The notes under the pieces are model-generated. The model had not been told where the DNA came from, made no database searches, and worked only from the letters and a program-made list of their open reading frames with translations. A stretch of DNA of 64,000 nt, from the NCBI RefSeq assembly GCF_022508225.1, contig NZ_JAETXJ010000005.1, forward strand, positions 185,926 through 249,925, read 5' to 3'. This DNA comes from Desulfovibrio sp. UIB00. Lineage in GTDB: Bacteria > Desulfobacterota > Desulfovibrionia > Desulfovibrionales > Desulfovibrionaceae. Below are positions 26,692 to 36,209 of this stretch, one piece after another (the first letter of the stretch is position 1; each line of letters opens with the position of its first letter). Both the position numbers and the translations under genes were made by a program.

Positions 26692-27750
26692 ATGAAGTGG
26701 CGTACAGTACAGATAACCACCGCATCGGGGCAGGCAAGCGCCGTTGCTCCAGAGATCATTGCGGCCAGCCGGGCAACGGATATCCCGGCTTTTTACGCGC
26801 CCTGGTTTGTCAACAGGCTGCGCGCCGGATACGCCCGCTGGATCAATCCCTTCAACGGGAGGCCCCAGTTTGTGTCCTTTGCCAACACGCGGGTTGTCGT
26901 GTTCTGGAGCAAAAATCCGCTGCCTTTGCTGCCCTTGCTGCCGGAAGTGGAGGCGCGGGGCCTCGCCTGGTATCTGGAATTTACGCTCAACGATTACGAG
27001 GCGGAAGGATGGGAACCCAATTTGCCACAGCTTGATCAACGCATCGACACTTTCCGCCGTTTTGCGGATGAGGCAGGACCGGAACGGGTTGTGTGGCGCT
27101 TTGACCCCCTGATGCTGGCCGGACATCTGGCGCAAAATCCTGACGGTTGCCAGGTGTTGCTGGACAAAATGGCCCGCATCGGCAGAGCCTTGAAAGGCTG
27201 GACCCGCAAGCTGGTGTTCAGTTTTGCCGACATCGCCGACTACCGCAAGGTGCGGGAAAATCTGCGCCGGGCGGGCCTTGCCTGGCGTGATTTTACGCAG
27301 GCGGAAATGCAGGCCGTGGCAGCGGGGGTGGCCGCTCTTGCTGCGGAAATGGGCGCGGAACCCTGCACCTGCGGTGAAAAGGGCGACCTCTCGGCATGGG
27401 GAATCAGCCATAACCGCTGCACAGACCCGGAACTTATCCTCAGGCTCACCAACAGACACCCGGACATGCTGCGCCTTTTTGGCATTGCGCCGCAGCGACA
27501 ACTGGGCCTGCCTCTGGAAATGCCCTCAGGCGCAAACCTTGCCAGCACGCCGCATGAGTATCCGCGCGACACAGGCCAGCGTGCCGTGTGCCTGTGCGTA
27601 CCTTGCAAGGATGTGGGCCAGTACGACACCTGCCCCCACGGCTGCGTGTACTGCTACGCCAATACCTCACCCGCCGTTGCGGCCCGGAATTTCCGGCGGC
27701 ATGAGCCGGAGGGGGAGAGCATTTTTGCAGAGCCGGAGAGGACAGCCTGA
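26692..27750 (+). CDS. DUF1848 protein with C-terminal radical-SAM-like cysteine motif
   Basis: A 352-residue DUF1848-type protein. The N-terminal part has the family phrases EIIAASRATDIPAFY, FVSFANTRVVVFWSKNPLPLLP and FTLNDYEAEGWEPNLP, suggesting a TIM-barrel-like fold. The C-terminus carries a CxxxCxxC triad, C314-C318-C321 in CPHGCVYCYAN, which has exactly the radical SAM spacing but sits at the wrong end of the protein; two more cysteines lie in CLCVPCKD just before. I start at ATG 26692, two codons after an in-frame TTG. Function unknown; it converges on another radical SAM gene. Confidence 0.8.
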   Translation: MKWRTVQITTASGQASAVAPEIIAASRATDIPAFYAPWFVNRLRAGYARWINPFNGRPQFVSFANTRVVVFWSKNPLPLLPLLPEVEARGLAWYLEFTLNDYEAEGWEPNLPQLDQRIDTFRRFADEAGPERVVWRFDPLMLAGHLAQNPDGCQVLLDKMARIGRALKGWTRKLVFSFADIADYRKVRENLRRAGLAWRDFTQAEMQAVAAGVAALAAEMGAEPCTCGEKGDLSAWGISHNRCTDPELILRLTNRHPDMLRLFGIAPQRQLGLPLEMPSGANLASTPHEYPRDTGQRAVCLCVPCKDVGQYDTCPHGCVYCYANTSPAVAARNFRRHEPEGESIFAEPERTA

Positions 27751-27829
27751 CGACCGGCCTGACATTGGGCCTGATTCATCTACCTGATTCCTCTGGCTGA
27801 TTTTGCGCGGGGCGCAGAGCCTGTGCGGG

Positions 27830-28780
27830 CTACTGAAAAAATTTGCCGCGTGCGCGGTCAATGCGTTCACGCAACGGTGCATCCACAAAAAACAGCTCGC
27901 AAGCAAGAGTCAGTTCCTGCGCCCGATGCATAAAATACGCAGCTGCGGTAATGGAATGCTCACTGACCGCGCCAGCATTTACTTCCAGAAAATTGAAGGA
28001 CAACTGTACCTTCGCTGCACCGAATCGGCGGCAGATCTGGAAAAACTGCTCCACGTCGGCGATCTTGTTATTTTGTTCAAAAATTATGTATTTGATATCA
28101 ATTTGTTCTGGTGTGATTGCTGCAATAAAATACTTTTCCATCGAAGCCATCACATCATTCCACCAGTCGCCGCCCTTAACGCGGGCATAGGCTGCGGCAT
28201 TGCCGGAATCAAGACTGATGTTGATTTTGCCGCCGCCGCTGGAAAGCAATTCGTCAATCCAGGCAGAATGCCGCAGCGCATTGGTATGTACGTACTGAAA
28301 GTAGTCATGCTCGCGCAGCCAGCGGCCTGTGGCTTCAAAATCGGGCAACAGGGTGGATTCTCCCCCGCCCCAGCTTATGGCGCAGTTCTTTTCCAGTGCG
28401 TCCTGCTCATACAGACTCTGGATGGCAGGAAGAATGGCAATGGGGCGCGGGTGCTGCCCGGGCTTCCACAGGTCGCAGTAGATGCAACGGCAGTTGCAGA
28501 TGTGCCTGTGATGATTCAGGGAAAGAACGGCAAATTGCAATTTGGGCACACAGACGGAATGCGAAAGAGGAACAAGATCGGGGCAGCCCGCGCATACCTG
28601 GGGATTCTGCTTCTGCACTTCCTGCGCAACGCTGCCCATATGGCGGGTATATGCCTCCATATCCACCGCGCCGCCTTCAAAAGAAAAACTCGGCACCACG
28701 ATGTTGTGCGTATTGCAGCAGGGTTGCAAGGCCCTTTCTTCAAACACAAGTTCCCGAACAAACCTGGAGCAGAATAACAT
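27830..28780 (-). CDS. Radical SAM protein of unknown function
   Basis: A 316-residue radical SAM enzyme. The cluster triad is C95-C99-C102 within HICNCRCIYCDLW; GGGESTLLPDF is the SAM-binding glycine motif, and LDSGNAAAYARVKG is a later strand typical of the fold. The N-terminus holds additional cysteines (CSRFVREL, LQPCCNTHN, VCAGCPDLV) that could bind an auxiliary cluster. ATG 28780 has AAGGAGG five bases upstream. It is the last of a minus-strand run below dnaE and the phosphoesterase. Substrate is unknown; peptide or glycan modification would fit similar enzymes. Confidence 0.82.
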   Translation of the reverse strand: MLFCSRFVRELVFEERALQPCCNTHNIVVPSFSFEGGAVDMEAYTRHMGSVAQEVQKQNPQVCAGCPDLVPLSHSVCVPKLQFAVLSLNHHRHICNCRCIYCDLWKPGQHPRPIAILPAIQSLYEQDALEKNCAISWGGGESTLLPDFEATGRWLREHDYFQYVHTNALRHSAWIDELLSSGGGKINISLDSGNAAAYARVKGGDWWNDVMASMEKYFIAAITPEQIDIKYIIFEQNNKIADVEQFFQICRRFGAAKVQLSFNFLEVNAGAVSEHSITAAAYFMHRAQELTLACELFFVDAPLRERIDRARGKFFQ

Positions 28781-28834
28781 GCGGCCTCCTTCCGGAACCA
28801 GATGTCCGGGGTGTCGATCATCCCATGCCGATGG

Positions 28835-29998
28835 CTATGGAGCGGCATTGTCCGCAGAAGTAAAATGCACCGTAACCAGCAAGACCTCAGCGCGGCCTGT
28901 GGTACGCAGGGGCGGCCCCCATGTGCCAGTGCCTGCGCTGACGATAGAGTGGAAGTTGCCTTTTGTCAGCAGGCCCAGCGGGTTTTCGTATCTTAGTTCC
29001 GTCACAAAGTTAAAAGGCCAAAGTTGCCCGTTGTGCGTGTGACCTGACAGCATGAGCGCAGTGCCCGCCTGACGGGCTTCGTCAAGGGCGGCGGGCTGGT
29101 GATCCATGACCATAAGGGGCAGGCTGCGGTACTGTTCTGGCAGATCGGCCAAAATTTCCTCCATGCTGCCCCTCTGGATGCCGGTAAAACCGGGCTTGCT
29201 CAAATCATCCCTGCCAGCAAGCACGAAGCTGTTGTCCACCACAGCCCACTGGTCGCGCAGCACCTGCATACCCACAGCGCGCAGAAAATCCAGACTTTTG
29301 TCGATGGAACCAGAGATATACTCGTGGTTGCCCGGCACAGCCCAATGCCCAAGGCGCGGCTGGGCCACAGCAAGCGCTGCGGCGGTGGCTTCGGCATCCA
29401 GTTTTATGTGGTCGTCAATGATGTCGCCAACATAGAGGATTGCGTCCGGCTGCTCCGGGGCCAGTAGCTCTACTGCTCGGCTCAGCCGCCCTGCGGTGAT
29501 GAGGCGGCCCAGATGCATATCGGTAATAACGCCCAGTTTCAGGGGCTTGTCCACATAGGTGATGGGTACTGGGCCTTGTGAGCGGACAGTGATGTCGTAG
29601 TGCCGCAACGCGGGAAATGCCGCGTTGAACCAGCTGCCCACGCCCAGCAGCAGGGGCAGGCCCATGACCAGCAGCACAGCGCCCCAGCGTGGGGTGACGG
29701 GCGGCAGTGCGCCAAACAAACGTGCGGCAAGGCCCCATATGTCGGCAAGCAGCACAAGCGCAAAGGCGTAGAAAGCCACGCCCATCCAGAATGCCCCTGC
29801 CCGAATCAGCCACACGTGGGCAAGGGTATCGCCATGCCCCTTGTAGAGCAGGGGGAAGGCCGCGCCCAGAGCGAGCACAAGGATGCAGAGCGCGATGCGC
29901 AGCCAGCCAGTGCCGGAAAGCGCGCGCCACAGCCACCAGGATATCCAGCCGTTAATAATGGCCAGGCCTATGCCTGTTACCAGAAAAAATCGGAACAT
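28835..29998 (-). CDS. Membrane-anchored metallophosphoesterase
   Basis: A 387-residue calcineurin-like phosphoesterase with four N-terminal transmembrane helices (about residues 3-25, 35-52, 63-88, 103-122) and a C-terminal catalytic domain. Metal ligands are visible in ITDMHLG, YVGDIIDDH, GNHEYISG, MDHQP and SGHTHNGQ, so the domain should be active and face the periplasm or membrane surface. Similar to the YaeI/YkuE group. The gene starts six bases after the dnaE stop and is probably co-transcribed with it, a link likely of convenience. Confidence 0.88.
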   Translation of the reverse strand: MFRFFLVTGIGLAIINGWISWWLWRALSGTGWLRIALCILVLALGAAFPLLYKGHGDTLAHVWLIRAGAFWMGVAFYAFALVLLADIWGLAARLFGALPPVTPRWGAVLLVMGLPLLLGVGSWFNAAFPALRHYDITVRSQGPVPITYVDKPLKLGVITDMHLGRLITAGRLSRAVELLAPEQPDAILYVGDIIDDHIKLDAEATAAALAVAQPRLGHWAVPGNHEYISGSIDKSLDFLRAVGMQVLRDQWAVVDNSFVLAGRDDLSKPGFTGIQRGSMEEILADLPEQYRSLPLMVMDHQPAALDEARQAGTALMLSGHTHNGQLWPFNFVTELRYENPLGLLTKGNFHSIVSAGTGTWGPPLRTTGRAEVLLVTVHFTSADNAAP

Positions 29999-30004
29999 AT
30001 GGTT

Positions 30005-33000
30005 TTATGAAGCCCAGGCGGCAAGAGCTTTATCGAGATCCGGCCCGGGGCGTACTTTCAGAGTGTTGTCGAGGTGCAGAATGCACACGTGCCCATCAAG
30101 AAAAACCTGGGCATGCGCTTCTACCGGGCCGGGGAATTTCTCCAGAAGGTTGCGCAGAGCCAGCATGTCTTCGCGCCCAAGGCGGTGTTGCGGTATCTGC
30201 ACGCATATGGGGGTGTCGCTTTGCCCGCAGGCTTCAGCCAGCGAGCGGGCGGTCTGGCCCAGCAGCTTGATTTCGCGCGGGCCTTCGTCTGCTTCTTCAT
30301 CCATATCGCTATTGTCGCCGTTGTCGGTCTGGCTGTCGAGCCGCGCCACAAGGCAGATGGGCTGTTCAGAGCGCAAAAGATCGCGGCATTCGGCGTAAGG
30401 GCGGGGAAAAAACGTCACTTCAGCGTGGCCGGTGAGGTCTTCGATCCCCACAAAGGCCATGCGTTCGCCCTTGGACTTTGTCAGTACTTCCTTCACGCTG
30501 ACAACCAGCGCCGCGCAGCGGATTTCCGCACCGGGGAACAGTTCCCGCGCGTCTTCCAGCGTGGTGAGTCCCAGGCGGCGGATCTCGCGCGAGAAGGGTT
30601 GCAACGGATGGCTGGTCAAAAAGAAGCCCAGGGCCTCCTTTTCTGCCCGCAGTTTGTCGTCGTCAGCCATTTCGGGCAACGAGGCTTCGGGGCAGTCCAG
30701 GCCGATACCGGGTTGGGGCGCGCTTTCCACCACCGGGGCCATGGAGAGCAGCGAAACCTGGTTGGATGTTTTGTCCTTGGCCTTTTTTTGCGCGCGGGCA
30801 ACCACAATTTCAATGGCCGCCAGCATGGCGGCGCGGGGTACGCCAAAGCAGTCGCAGGCGCCGCCCTTGACGAGCGATTCAAGCACGCGCTTGGTGACTT
30901 TGCGCAGGTTTACCCGGCAGCACATGTCGAACAGCGAGGCAAATTCGCCGCCTTCGCCCCTGGCTTCCACAATTTCGCGTATGGCTTCATCGCCCACGTT
31001 CTTGATGCCGCCAAGGCCAAAGACCACCTTTCCGCCGTGGGCCGTAAATTCGCGCTGGCTCTGGTTTACCGAGGCCTGCACCACATTGATGTCCATGTCC
31101 TTGCAGCACGAGACATACTTGAGCAGCTTGTCCTGATTGCCCATTTCCGAGGTGAGCAGGGCGGCCATGAACTCGACCTTGTAGTGAACCTTGAGAAAGG
31201 CCGTGTAGTACGAAATAAGGGCATAGGCGGCGGAGTGCGACTTGTTGAAGCCGTATTCGGCGAACTTTTCCATCAAGTCGAAAATTTCGTTGGCCTTGTC
31301 CTTGTCGATGTTGTTCTTTTCCGCGCCGGTGACAAAGTTGACGCGTTCCTTGGCCATGGCCTCGGCTTTCTTTTTGCCCATGGCGCGGCGCAGCAGGTCG
31401 GCCCCGCCAAGCGTATAGCTGGCGATGATCTGGGCGATCTGCATGACCTGTTCCTGATAGACGATGACGCCGTAGGTATCGCGCAGGCATTCTGTAAGCG
31501 ACTGGTGCGGATACACCACGGGCACCTGCCCGTGCTTGCGCTTGATGAATTCGTCCACCATGCCAGAACCGAGCGGGCCGGGCCGGTACAGGGCCAGCAT
31601 GGCGATGACGTCTTCAAAGCACGAGGGCTTGAGCATGCGCAGATACTGCCGCATGCCCGAACTTTCCACCTGAAACACGCCGTCCGTGTCGCCACGGGCG
31701 TAAAGCTCGTAGGTTTCCGTATCCGTAAGCGGCAGGTTGTCGAGATCCGGCGGTTCATGCCCCTGAAGGGTGATGTTGTCCAGGGTGTCCTGAATCAGGG
31801 TCATGGTTTTCAGGCCAAGAAAGTCGAACTTCACCAGCCCGGCTTTTTCCGTCATGGGGCCGTCAAACTGGGTCACAAGTTCGCCGCGTTTGCCCTGATA
31901 CAGGGGGAGGTATTCCTCCATGGGCTTGTCTGAAACCACGAGCCCGGCGGCGTGGGTGGAGGCGTGGCGGGCCAGACCTTCAAGGCGGCGGGCCGTGTCC
32001 AGCAGGTGTTTGACCTTGGGGTCGGAGTGGTAAATGTTTTCCAGCTCCGGCTCTGCCTCCAGCGCCTTTTTGATGGTCATCTTGAGGTCGGCGGGCACCA
32101 GTTTGGCGATGCGGTCAGTTTCCGCAAAGCTCATGCCCAGGGCGCGGCCCACGTCGCGCACAACGCCCTTGGCCTTCATGGTGCCGAAGGTGGTGATCTG
32201 CGCCACCGAGCCTTCGCCGTAGGTTTCCACCATGTGCTTGATGACCTCGACGCGGCGGCGTTCGCAAAAGTCCACGTCGATATCGGGCAGGGAGACGCGT
32301 TCGTTGTTCAGAAAGCGTTCAAACAGCAGATTGTAGGGGATGGGATCAAGGTTGGTGATGCGCAGAGCCCACGCCACCAGCGAACCGGCGGCAGAACCGC
32401 GCCCCGGCCCCACGGGAACATTGTGGTTTTTTGCCCAGTTGATGAATTCCTGCACGATGAGGAAGTAACCGGGAAAACCCATTTCAAGGATAACGCGCAG
32501 TTCGTACTGCAAGCGGTCCCGGTAGAGCTGGACGTCTAGCGTGTCTCTGTCGGGGTGTTTTTCCAGCCGTTTTTCCAGCCCTTCTTCTGCCAGCCGCCGA
32601 AATTCGGAATCAAGGCTGGCCCCTTCCGGCAGCTTGTACACAGGGAAGTAGTGGTGGCCGAAGTCCAGCTCCACATTGCACTGCTCGGCAATGCGCATGG
32701 TGTTGGCCAGGGCTTCTGGCACGTGGGCAAAGGGCTTTTCCATCTCTTCGATGGATTTGTAGTACAGCTCATGGGTGCCAAAGCGCATGCGCTTGGGGTC
32801 GTCCATGGTGGTCTGCGTCTGAATGCAGAGCAGCACTTCGTGGGCTTCGGCATCGTCAGCGGTGAGATAGTGGCAGTCGTTGGTGGCAACCAGCGGCACG
32901 CCCGTGGTTTCCGCCAGTTCCAGCAGGGCGTTGTTGGCCTTGGTCTGCTCCGGCAGGCCGTTGGACTGCAACTCAAGATAAAAACGGTCGGGGTAGATAT

Positions 33001-33493
33001 CGGCGTATTCCCGCGTGAGGCTCAGAGCCTTGTCCATGTCGTCCGCAAGAATGGCGCGGGGGATTTCGCCCGCAATGCAGGCCGAAAGGCAGACAAGGCC
33101 CTCGGAATACTTGCGCAGCAGGGGTTTATCCACGCGGGGTTTGTAATAAAAACCCTCAAGATAGCCCTGTGTGACCAGCTTGACCAGATTGTGGTACCCC
33201 GTGGTGTTCTGGGCCAGCAGAATCAGGTGGTTGCGGCGGCGCGCCAGAGGCGAATCCGTGCTTTTATCCTTGTGGTCGTGGCAGACGTAAACCTCGCACC
33301 CAAAGATGGGTTTGACGCCGTAATCCTTGCAACCCTGATAAAAATAGGCCGCGCCAAAGAGGTTGCCGTGGTCGGTGATGGCGCAGGCGGGCATGCCGAA
33401 ATCCTTGGCGCGGGCGCACAGATCCTTGATGCGGATGGCGCCGTCAAGCAGGCTGTATTCGGTATGGCAATGAAGATGGACAAAATCTGACAT
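30005..33493 (-). CDS. dnaE: DNA polymerase III alpha subunit
   Basis: The 1162-residue replicative polymerase. The N-terminal PHP domain shows HLHCHTEYSLLDGA and ITDHGNLFG; the catalytic aspartates are in SLPDIDVDF near residue 403, and GRGSAAGSLVAW plus CGFNKSHSAAYAL-type (EYGFNKSHSAAYALISYYTA) segments mark the fingers and palm. A helix-hairpin-helix and OB-fold region follows to the C-terminus. ATG 33493 (TGGAG upstream) gives the standard MSDFVHLHCH start; the frame is open 22 codons further. Length is normal for DnaE1. First gene of the run leading to the phosphoesterase. Confidence 0.97.
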   Translation of the reverse strand: MSDFVHLHCHTEYSLLDGAIRIKDLCARAKDFGMPACAITDHGNLFGAAYFYQGCKDYGVKPIFGCEVYVCHDHKDKSTDSPLARRRNHLILLAQNTTGYHNLVKLVTQGYLEGFYYKPRVDKPLLRKYSEGLVCLSACIAGEIPRAILADDMDKALSLTREYADIYPDRFYLELQSNGLPEQTKANNALLELAETTGVPLVATNDCHYLTADDAEAHEVLLCIQTQTTMDDPKRMRFGTHELYYKSIEEMEKPFAHVPEALANTMRIAEQCNVELDFGHHYFPVYKLPEGASLDSEFRRLAEEGLEKRLEKHPDRDTLDVQLYRDRLQYELRVILEMGFPGYFLIVQEFINWAKNHNVPVGPGRGSAAGSLVAWALRITNLDPIPYNLLFERFLNNERVSLPDIDVDFCERRRVEVIKHMVETYGEGSVAQITTFGTMKAKGVVRDVGRALGMSFAETDRIAKLVPADLKMTIKKALEAEPELENIYHSDPKVKHLLDTARRLEGLARHASTHAAGLVVSDKPMEEYLPLYQGKRGELVTQFDGPMTEKAGLVKFDFLGLKTMTLIQDTLDNITLQGHEPPDLDNLPLTDTETYELYARGDTDGVFQVESSGMRQYLRMLKPSCFEDVIAMLALYRPGPLGSGMVDEFIKRKHGQVPVVYPHQSLTECLRDTYGVIVYQEQVMQIAQIIASYTLGGADLLRRAMGKKKAEAMAKERVNFVTGAEKNNIDKDKANEIFDLMEKFAEYGFNKSHSAAYALISYYTAFLKVHYKVEFMAALLTSEMGNQDKLLKYVSCCKDMDINVVQASVNQSQREFTAHGGKVVFGLGGIKNVGDEAIREIVEARGEGGEFASLFDMCCRVNLRKVTKRVLESLVKGGACDCFGVPRAAMLAAIEIVVARAQKKAKDKTSNQVSLLSMAPVVESAPQPGIGLDCPEASLPEMADDDKLRAEKEALGFFLTSHPLQPFSREIRRLGLTTLEDARELFPGAEIRCAALVVSVKEVLTKSKGERMAFVGIEDLTGHAEVTFFPRPYAECRDLLRSEQPICLVARLDSQTDNGDNSDMDEEADEGPREIKLLGQTARSLAEACGQSDTPICVQIPQHRLGREDMLALRNLLEKFPGPVEAHAQVFLDGHVCILHLDNTLKVRPGPDLDKALAAWAS

Positions 33494-33686
33494 GAAAACT
33501 CCAGAAGCGGAAAAGGCGGGCGTTACCGGCGCAAATGCCTGACAGGCGAGCGCCTGCACAGGGTGCGGCAGCGCCAGAGCAGCTTATAGCACAGGCAGGG
33601 TGGCCCTTCAAGGCGGGGCCATGAGGCCAGAAATGCGGGTTTAGCCGCGAGGGTTCGCGAGGGGCCGCGTGGAAAGGTTCAAGATC

Positions 33687-34184
33687 TCAGGCGCGTTGCA
33701 AATGCAGCAAGGCCGCAGCGCCTGCAAAAATGGGGCGGCGCTCGTGCACCAGAGCATTGCATTGGTGCACAAGCCCCTCAATGCCGCCCCTTTGAATAAA
33801 ACTTGCTTGAGGCGCCCCGTCTGCCGCCGCTGTTCTGCGTGCTTTTGTCAGCGCCATGAGGCCGCGCGCCGCCAGCGTTGCGGGCAGCTCAAGGTTGCGT
33901 TCCGCCAGCTTGAAATCAGCCACCAGAACTACTTCAGCGCTTTCAAGCGCGAGCCGCAGCAGGGCTTCTGCCTGCGCCGCAGGCAGATAAAACAGCGTAA
34001 AAGCCAAGCGCGCACAAGCCAGGGGCGCATGGCTGGCGCTTCGCAGTGTCAGCATATCTGGGTTGAGCGGAGCATGCGCGTACGCATCCGGCCACGGCAC
34101 CCGCCGCGCCAGCGCCTCCTGCGGAAAATATCCAGGGCAGACAGGCAAAGCGTCAAAACTGGCTGTCATGCGCGCTGACGTCAC
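33687..34184 (-). CDS. Small protein resembling a methyltransferase C-terminal region
   Basis: A 165-residue protein. Residues about 75-160 (VVLVADFKLAERNLELPA, later FIQRGGIEGLVHQ and ERRPIFAGAAALL) resemble the C-terminal third of class I SAM methyltransferases, but the glycine-rich SAM-binding motif is missing, so it is either a very divergent member or a shortened relic. The GTG start at 34184 overlaps the HD-gene stop by four bases (GTGA), so it is translated with it; an in-frame ATG at 34169 is the alternative. Function unknown. Confidence 0.6.
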   Translation of the reverse strand: MTSARMTASFDALPVCPGYFPQEALARRVPWPDAYAHAPLNPDMLTLRSASHAPLACARLAFTLFYLPAAQAEALLRLALESAEVVLVADFKLAERNLELPATLAARGLMALTKARRTAAADGAPQASFIQRGGIEGLVHQCNALVHERRPIFAGAAALLHLQRA

Positions 34185-34975
34185 TGCGCGCTCTCCAGAA
34201 TATGCAGCAGGCAGTCGCGGGCTTCGGCCTGCGGAACGCCGTCCGGCATGCGACGCAGCAGATTTTGCGCATGCCCGTCCGCAATGAATTTACGGCGGCT
34301 CGAAGCAAAGTGCAGATCAAAAAACCATGTCCCAAGCAGCAGGCGAAAATCGTTGACGCAGCGCAGATCCACATAGGCCGCCACGCGCTTTTCGCGTACA
34401 GCCTTGAGAACCGCCTCACTGGCGATGGTGGGGTCGTCCGGCTGTTGCAGCACCACCGTGGGATTATACGGGGCTGGGCCGCTCAAGTGTTCATCCATGA
34501 CCCGCAGAATGTCCAGCTTGTCCGCGTCACGCACCACATTTGTGACCAGAGCGATATCCTCCGGCGTCCCCTTGGGCAGGGCAAAACGGTTGTGCATGCC
34601 CACAGCAGCCATGACCAGCTTGCGCATTTGCGGTGTCTCGCTGACGAGGCGGTGTTCGGCCTTCAGAACCCGCACGCCCATCTGCCCGTGATTGCACGAT
34701 TCCCTGTCCCTGAACGTGTGGTAGCGCAGGTACTGCTCAAACCGGCCCACGTCATGGTACAGTGCTGCCAGCAGGCAGGCCCGCGCAGTCTGAGGGGCAA
34801 AACCTTCGCCTTCAACGGTGTGTCGGGCATTTTCCAGCACTTCGAGGGAGTGCCGGAGTTTGAGATCCATGGGCGAGGCATCGCCCTGTTCCATGGCTGT
34901 TTTGGCGGCGGCATATGCAGTAAACCACGCCAGATGCAAGGATATGTCGGCGGATGCTGTGACAGTGCAGTTCAT
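34181..34975 (-). CDS. HD-domain phosphohydrolase
   Basis: A 264-residue HD-superfamily protein. The metal-binding HD pair is in LAALYHDVGRFEQYLRY, with an upstream histidine (LRHSLEVLENARH) and a later VRDADKLDILRVM aspartate, so the metal site looks complete. Such proteins hydrolyse nucleotides or cyclic dinucleotides; this one has no extra domain that tells which. The next gene overlaps its stop by four bases. It starts 64 bp after the DUF3179 gene on the same strand. Confidence 0.85.
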   Translation of the reverse strand: MNCTVTASADISLHLAWFTAYAAAKTAMEQGDASPMDLKLRHSLEVLENARHTVEGEGFAPQTARACLLAALYHDVGRFEQYLRYHTFRDRESCNHGQMGVRVLKAEHRLVSETPQMRKLVMAAVGMHNRFALPKGTPEDIALVTNVVRDADKLDILRVMDEHLSGPAPYNPTVVLQQPDDPTIASEAVLKAVREKRVAAYVDLRCVNDFRLLLGTWFFDLHFASSRRKFIADGHAQNLLRRMPDGVPQAEARDCLLHILESAQ

Positions 34976-35039
34976 GGGAAATCAAATACGCTCTGGTTTT
35001 ACGCAATGCAAATGGGCTGACCCTGCTTGGGCTGTGGGG

Positions 35040-36209
35040 TTATTCCCCCGGCGGAGCTGGCGAGAGCAGCTTTTCCGGCACCTCGCCGGGGCCGGGAATG
35101 ACCAGTGTTTCCGGATTCATGCTGTACCATGCAAACCACATGGAATACGCGCCGTAAAACTGCGGCATGGACGCGCCCTTCATGTTGCCGTCAAGCGCCA
35201 CGCCCGTGGCAGGATCCCACTGGCTGCGCGTGGTCAGATCCATGAGCTTGCCGTTTTGGGATATGAAGAGGAATGGCTCGGCCCATATCTGGCGGTTAAA
35301 AAGACGCACCACCTCAAGGCCCCGGTCATAAACTGCCAGAAGGGCATTGGGCCCCACAAAAAAATTCACGGCCCCTTTTTTGCGCACATAGCCTATGTCG
35401 ATAGCCAGCAGGTATCCCTCATACTCAATGCACAGCATGGGCGTTTTGCGGGCAAAACGTTTGTCCATGCGTTCCACTGGATAAATGAGCCTGTCGTTAT
35501 CGTAGTAGGTTCCCTTGCGCAGGTAGTTGCCGTAGGGATCGCGCCCGTAGGGCTTGTTGCCGTTAGGTTTGGCAAGCACCAAGGCATGCGGAAAGGTGCG
35601 CTTTGCCGCGCCCCAGGTTGTCCAGTATACGGGCACCATGGGGAGCCCTCGGCCCAGCAGGGGGCCGTCAAAGGCCATGCCTGTTTCCTGCAGCCAGAGA
35701 CTGCCGGAATTGCGGTCAATCAGAACGCTGTTGCCATCGTAGAGGCGGCCTTCCGTGTCAAAAATAAGGTTCAGGCCCCCCATGGAAGAATCGTAGGCCA
35801 TGAAGCTGCCGGTGGTGGGACAGTAAGTGATGGCGTAGGCCTTGTCGTCCACGATTTCGTTGACAACCTGATGCCAGACCATGATGCGCTGCGGGTATAC
35901 GCGCGCGCCCCCTTGCAGCATGGCGATGAACACCACCTCGTCATCGCTGAGGCTCAGGTTTGCATCCTGAATACGGTCGTAGCGCGGGCGGTACAGGGAA
36001 GGGATGGAGCCGTATTTGACGCCAGTTTCAATCAGTTTGCCGTTGATGGCGGCAAGCTCCTGCAAGCTGCGCGGCCTGGCCTGAGCGTCATCGGCATTCC
36101 AGAGCGCCGCGAGAATGAACAGCGCGAGGGCCGCCGTGATCAGGCAAAGCGCCCGCCATTCGGGCTGGCTGGCTGGAATCCGCGCCGGGCAAGGGCCTGG
36201 TATTGTCAC
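35040..36209 (-). CDS. DUF3179 domain membrane-anchored protein
   Basis: A 389-residue protein with one hydrophobic segment (LCLITAALALFILAAL, about residues 19-36) followed by a DUF3179 domain. Recognisable family pieces are YPQRIMVWHQVVNEIVDDKAYAITYCPTTGSFMAYDS and DRNSGSLWLQETGMAFDGPLLG. The function of DUF3179 is unknown; the domain has a conserved Cys in TYCPTTG. The GTG start at 36209 overlaps the rfbD stop by four bases (GTGA), which fixes the start and shows coupling. Likely located on the periplasmic face of the inner membrane. Confidence 0.82.
   Translation of the reverse strand: MTIPGPCPARIPASQPEWRALCLITAALALFILAALWNADDAQARPRSLQELAAINGKLIETGVKYGSIPSLYRPRYDRIQDANLSLSDDEVVFIAMLQGGARVYPQRIMVWHQVVNEIVDDKAYAITYCPTTGSFMAYDSSMGGLNLIFDTEGRLYDGNSVLIDRNSGSLWLQETGMAFDGPLLGRGLPMVPVYWTTWGAAKRTFPHALVLAKPNGNKPYGRDPYGNYLRKGTYYDNDRLIYPVERMDKRFARKTPMLCIEYEGYLLAIDIGYVRKKGAVNFFVGPNALLAVYDRGLEVVRLFNRQIWAEPFLFISQNGKLMDLTTRSQWDPATGVALDGNMKGASMPQFYGAYSMWFAWYSMNPETLVIPGPGEVPEKLLSPAPPGE

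Noticed and set aside
30074..31933. A 619-codon open frame on the + strand opposite dnaE
   Set aside because: Complementary shadow of dnaE; biased codon composition and no recognisable domain.
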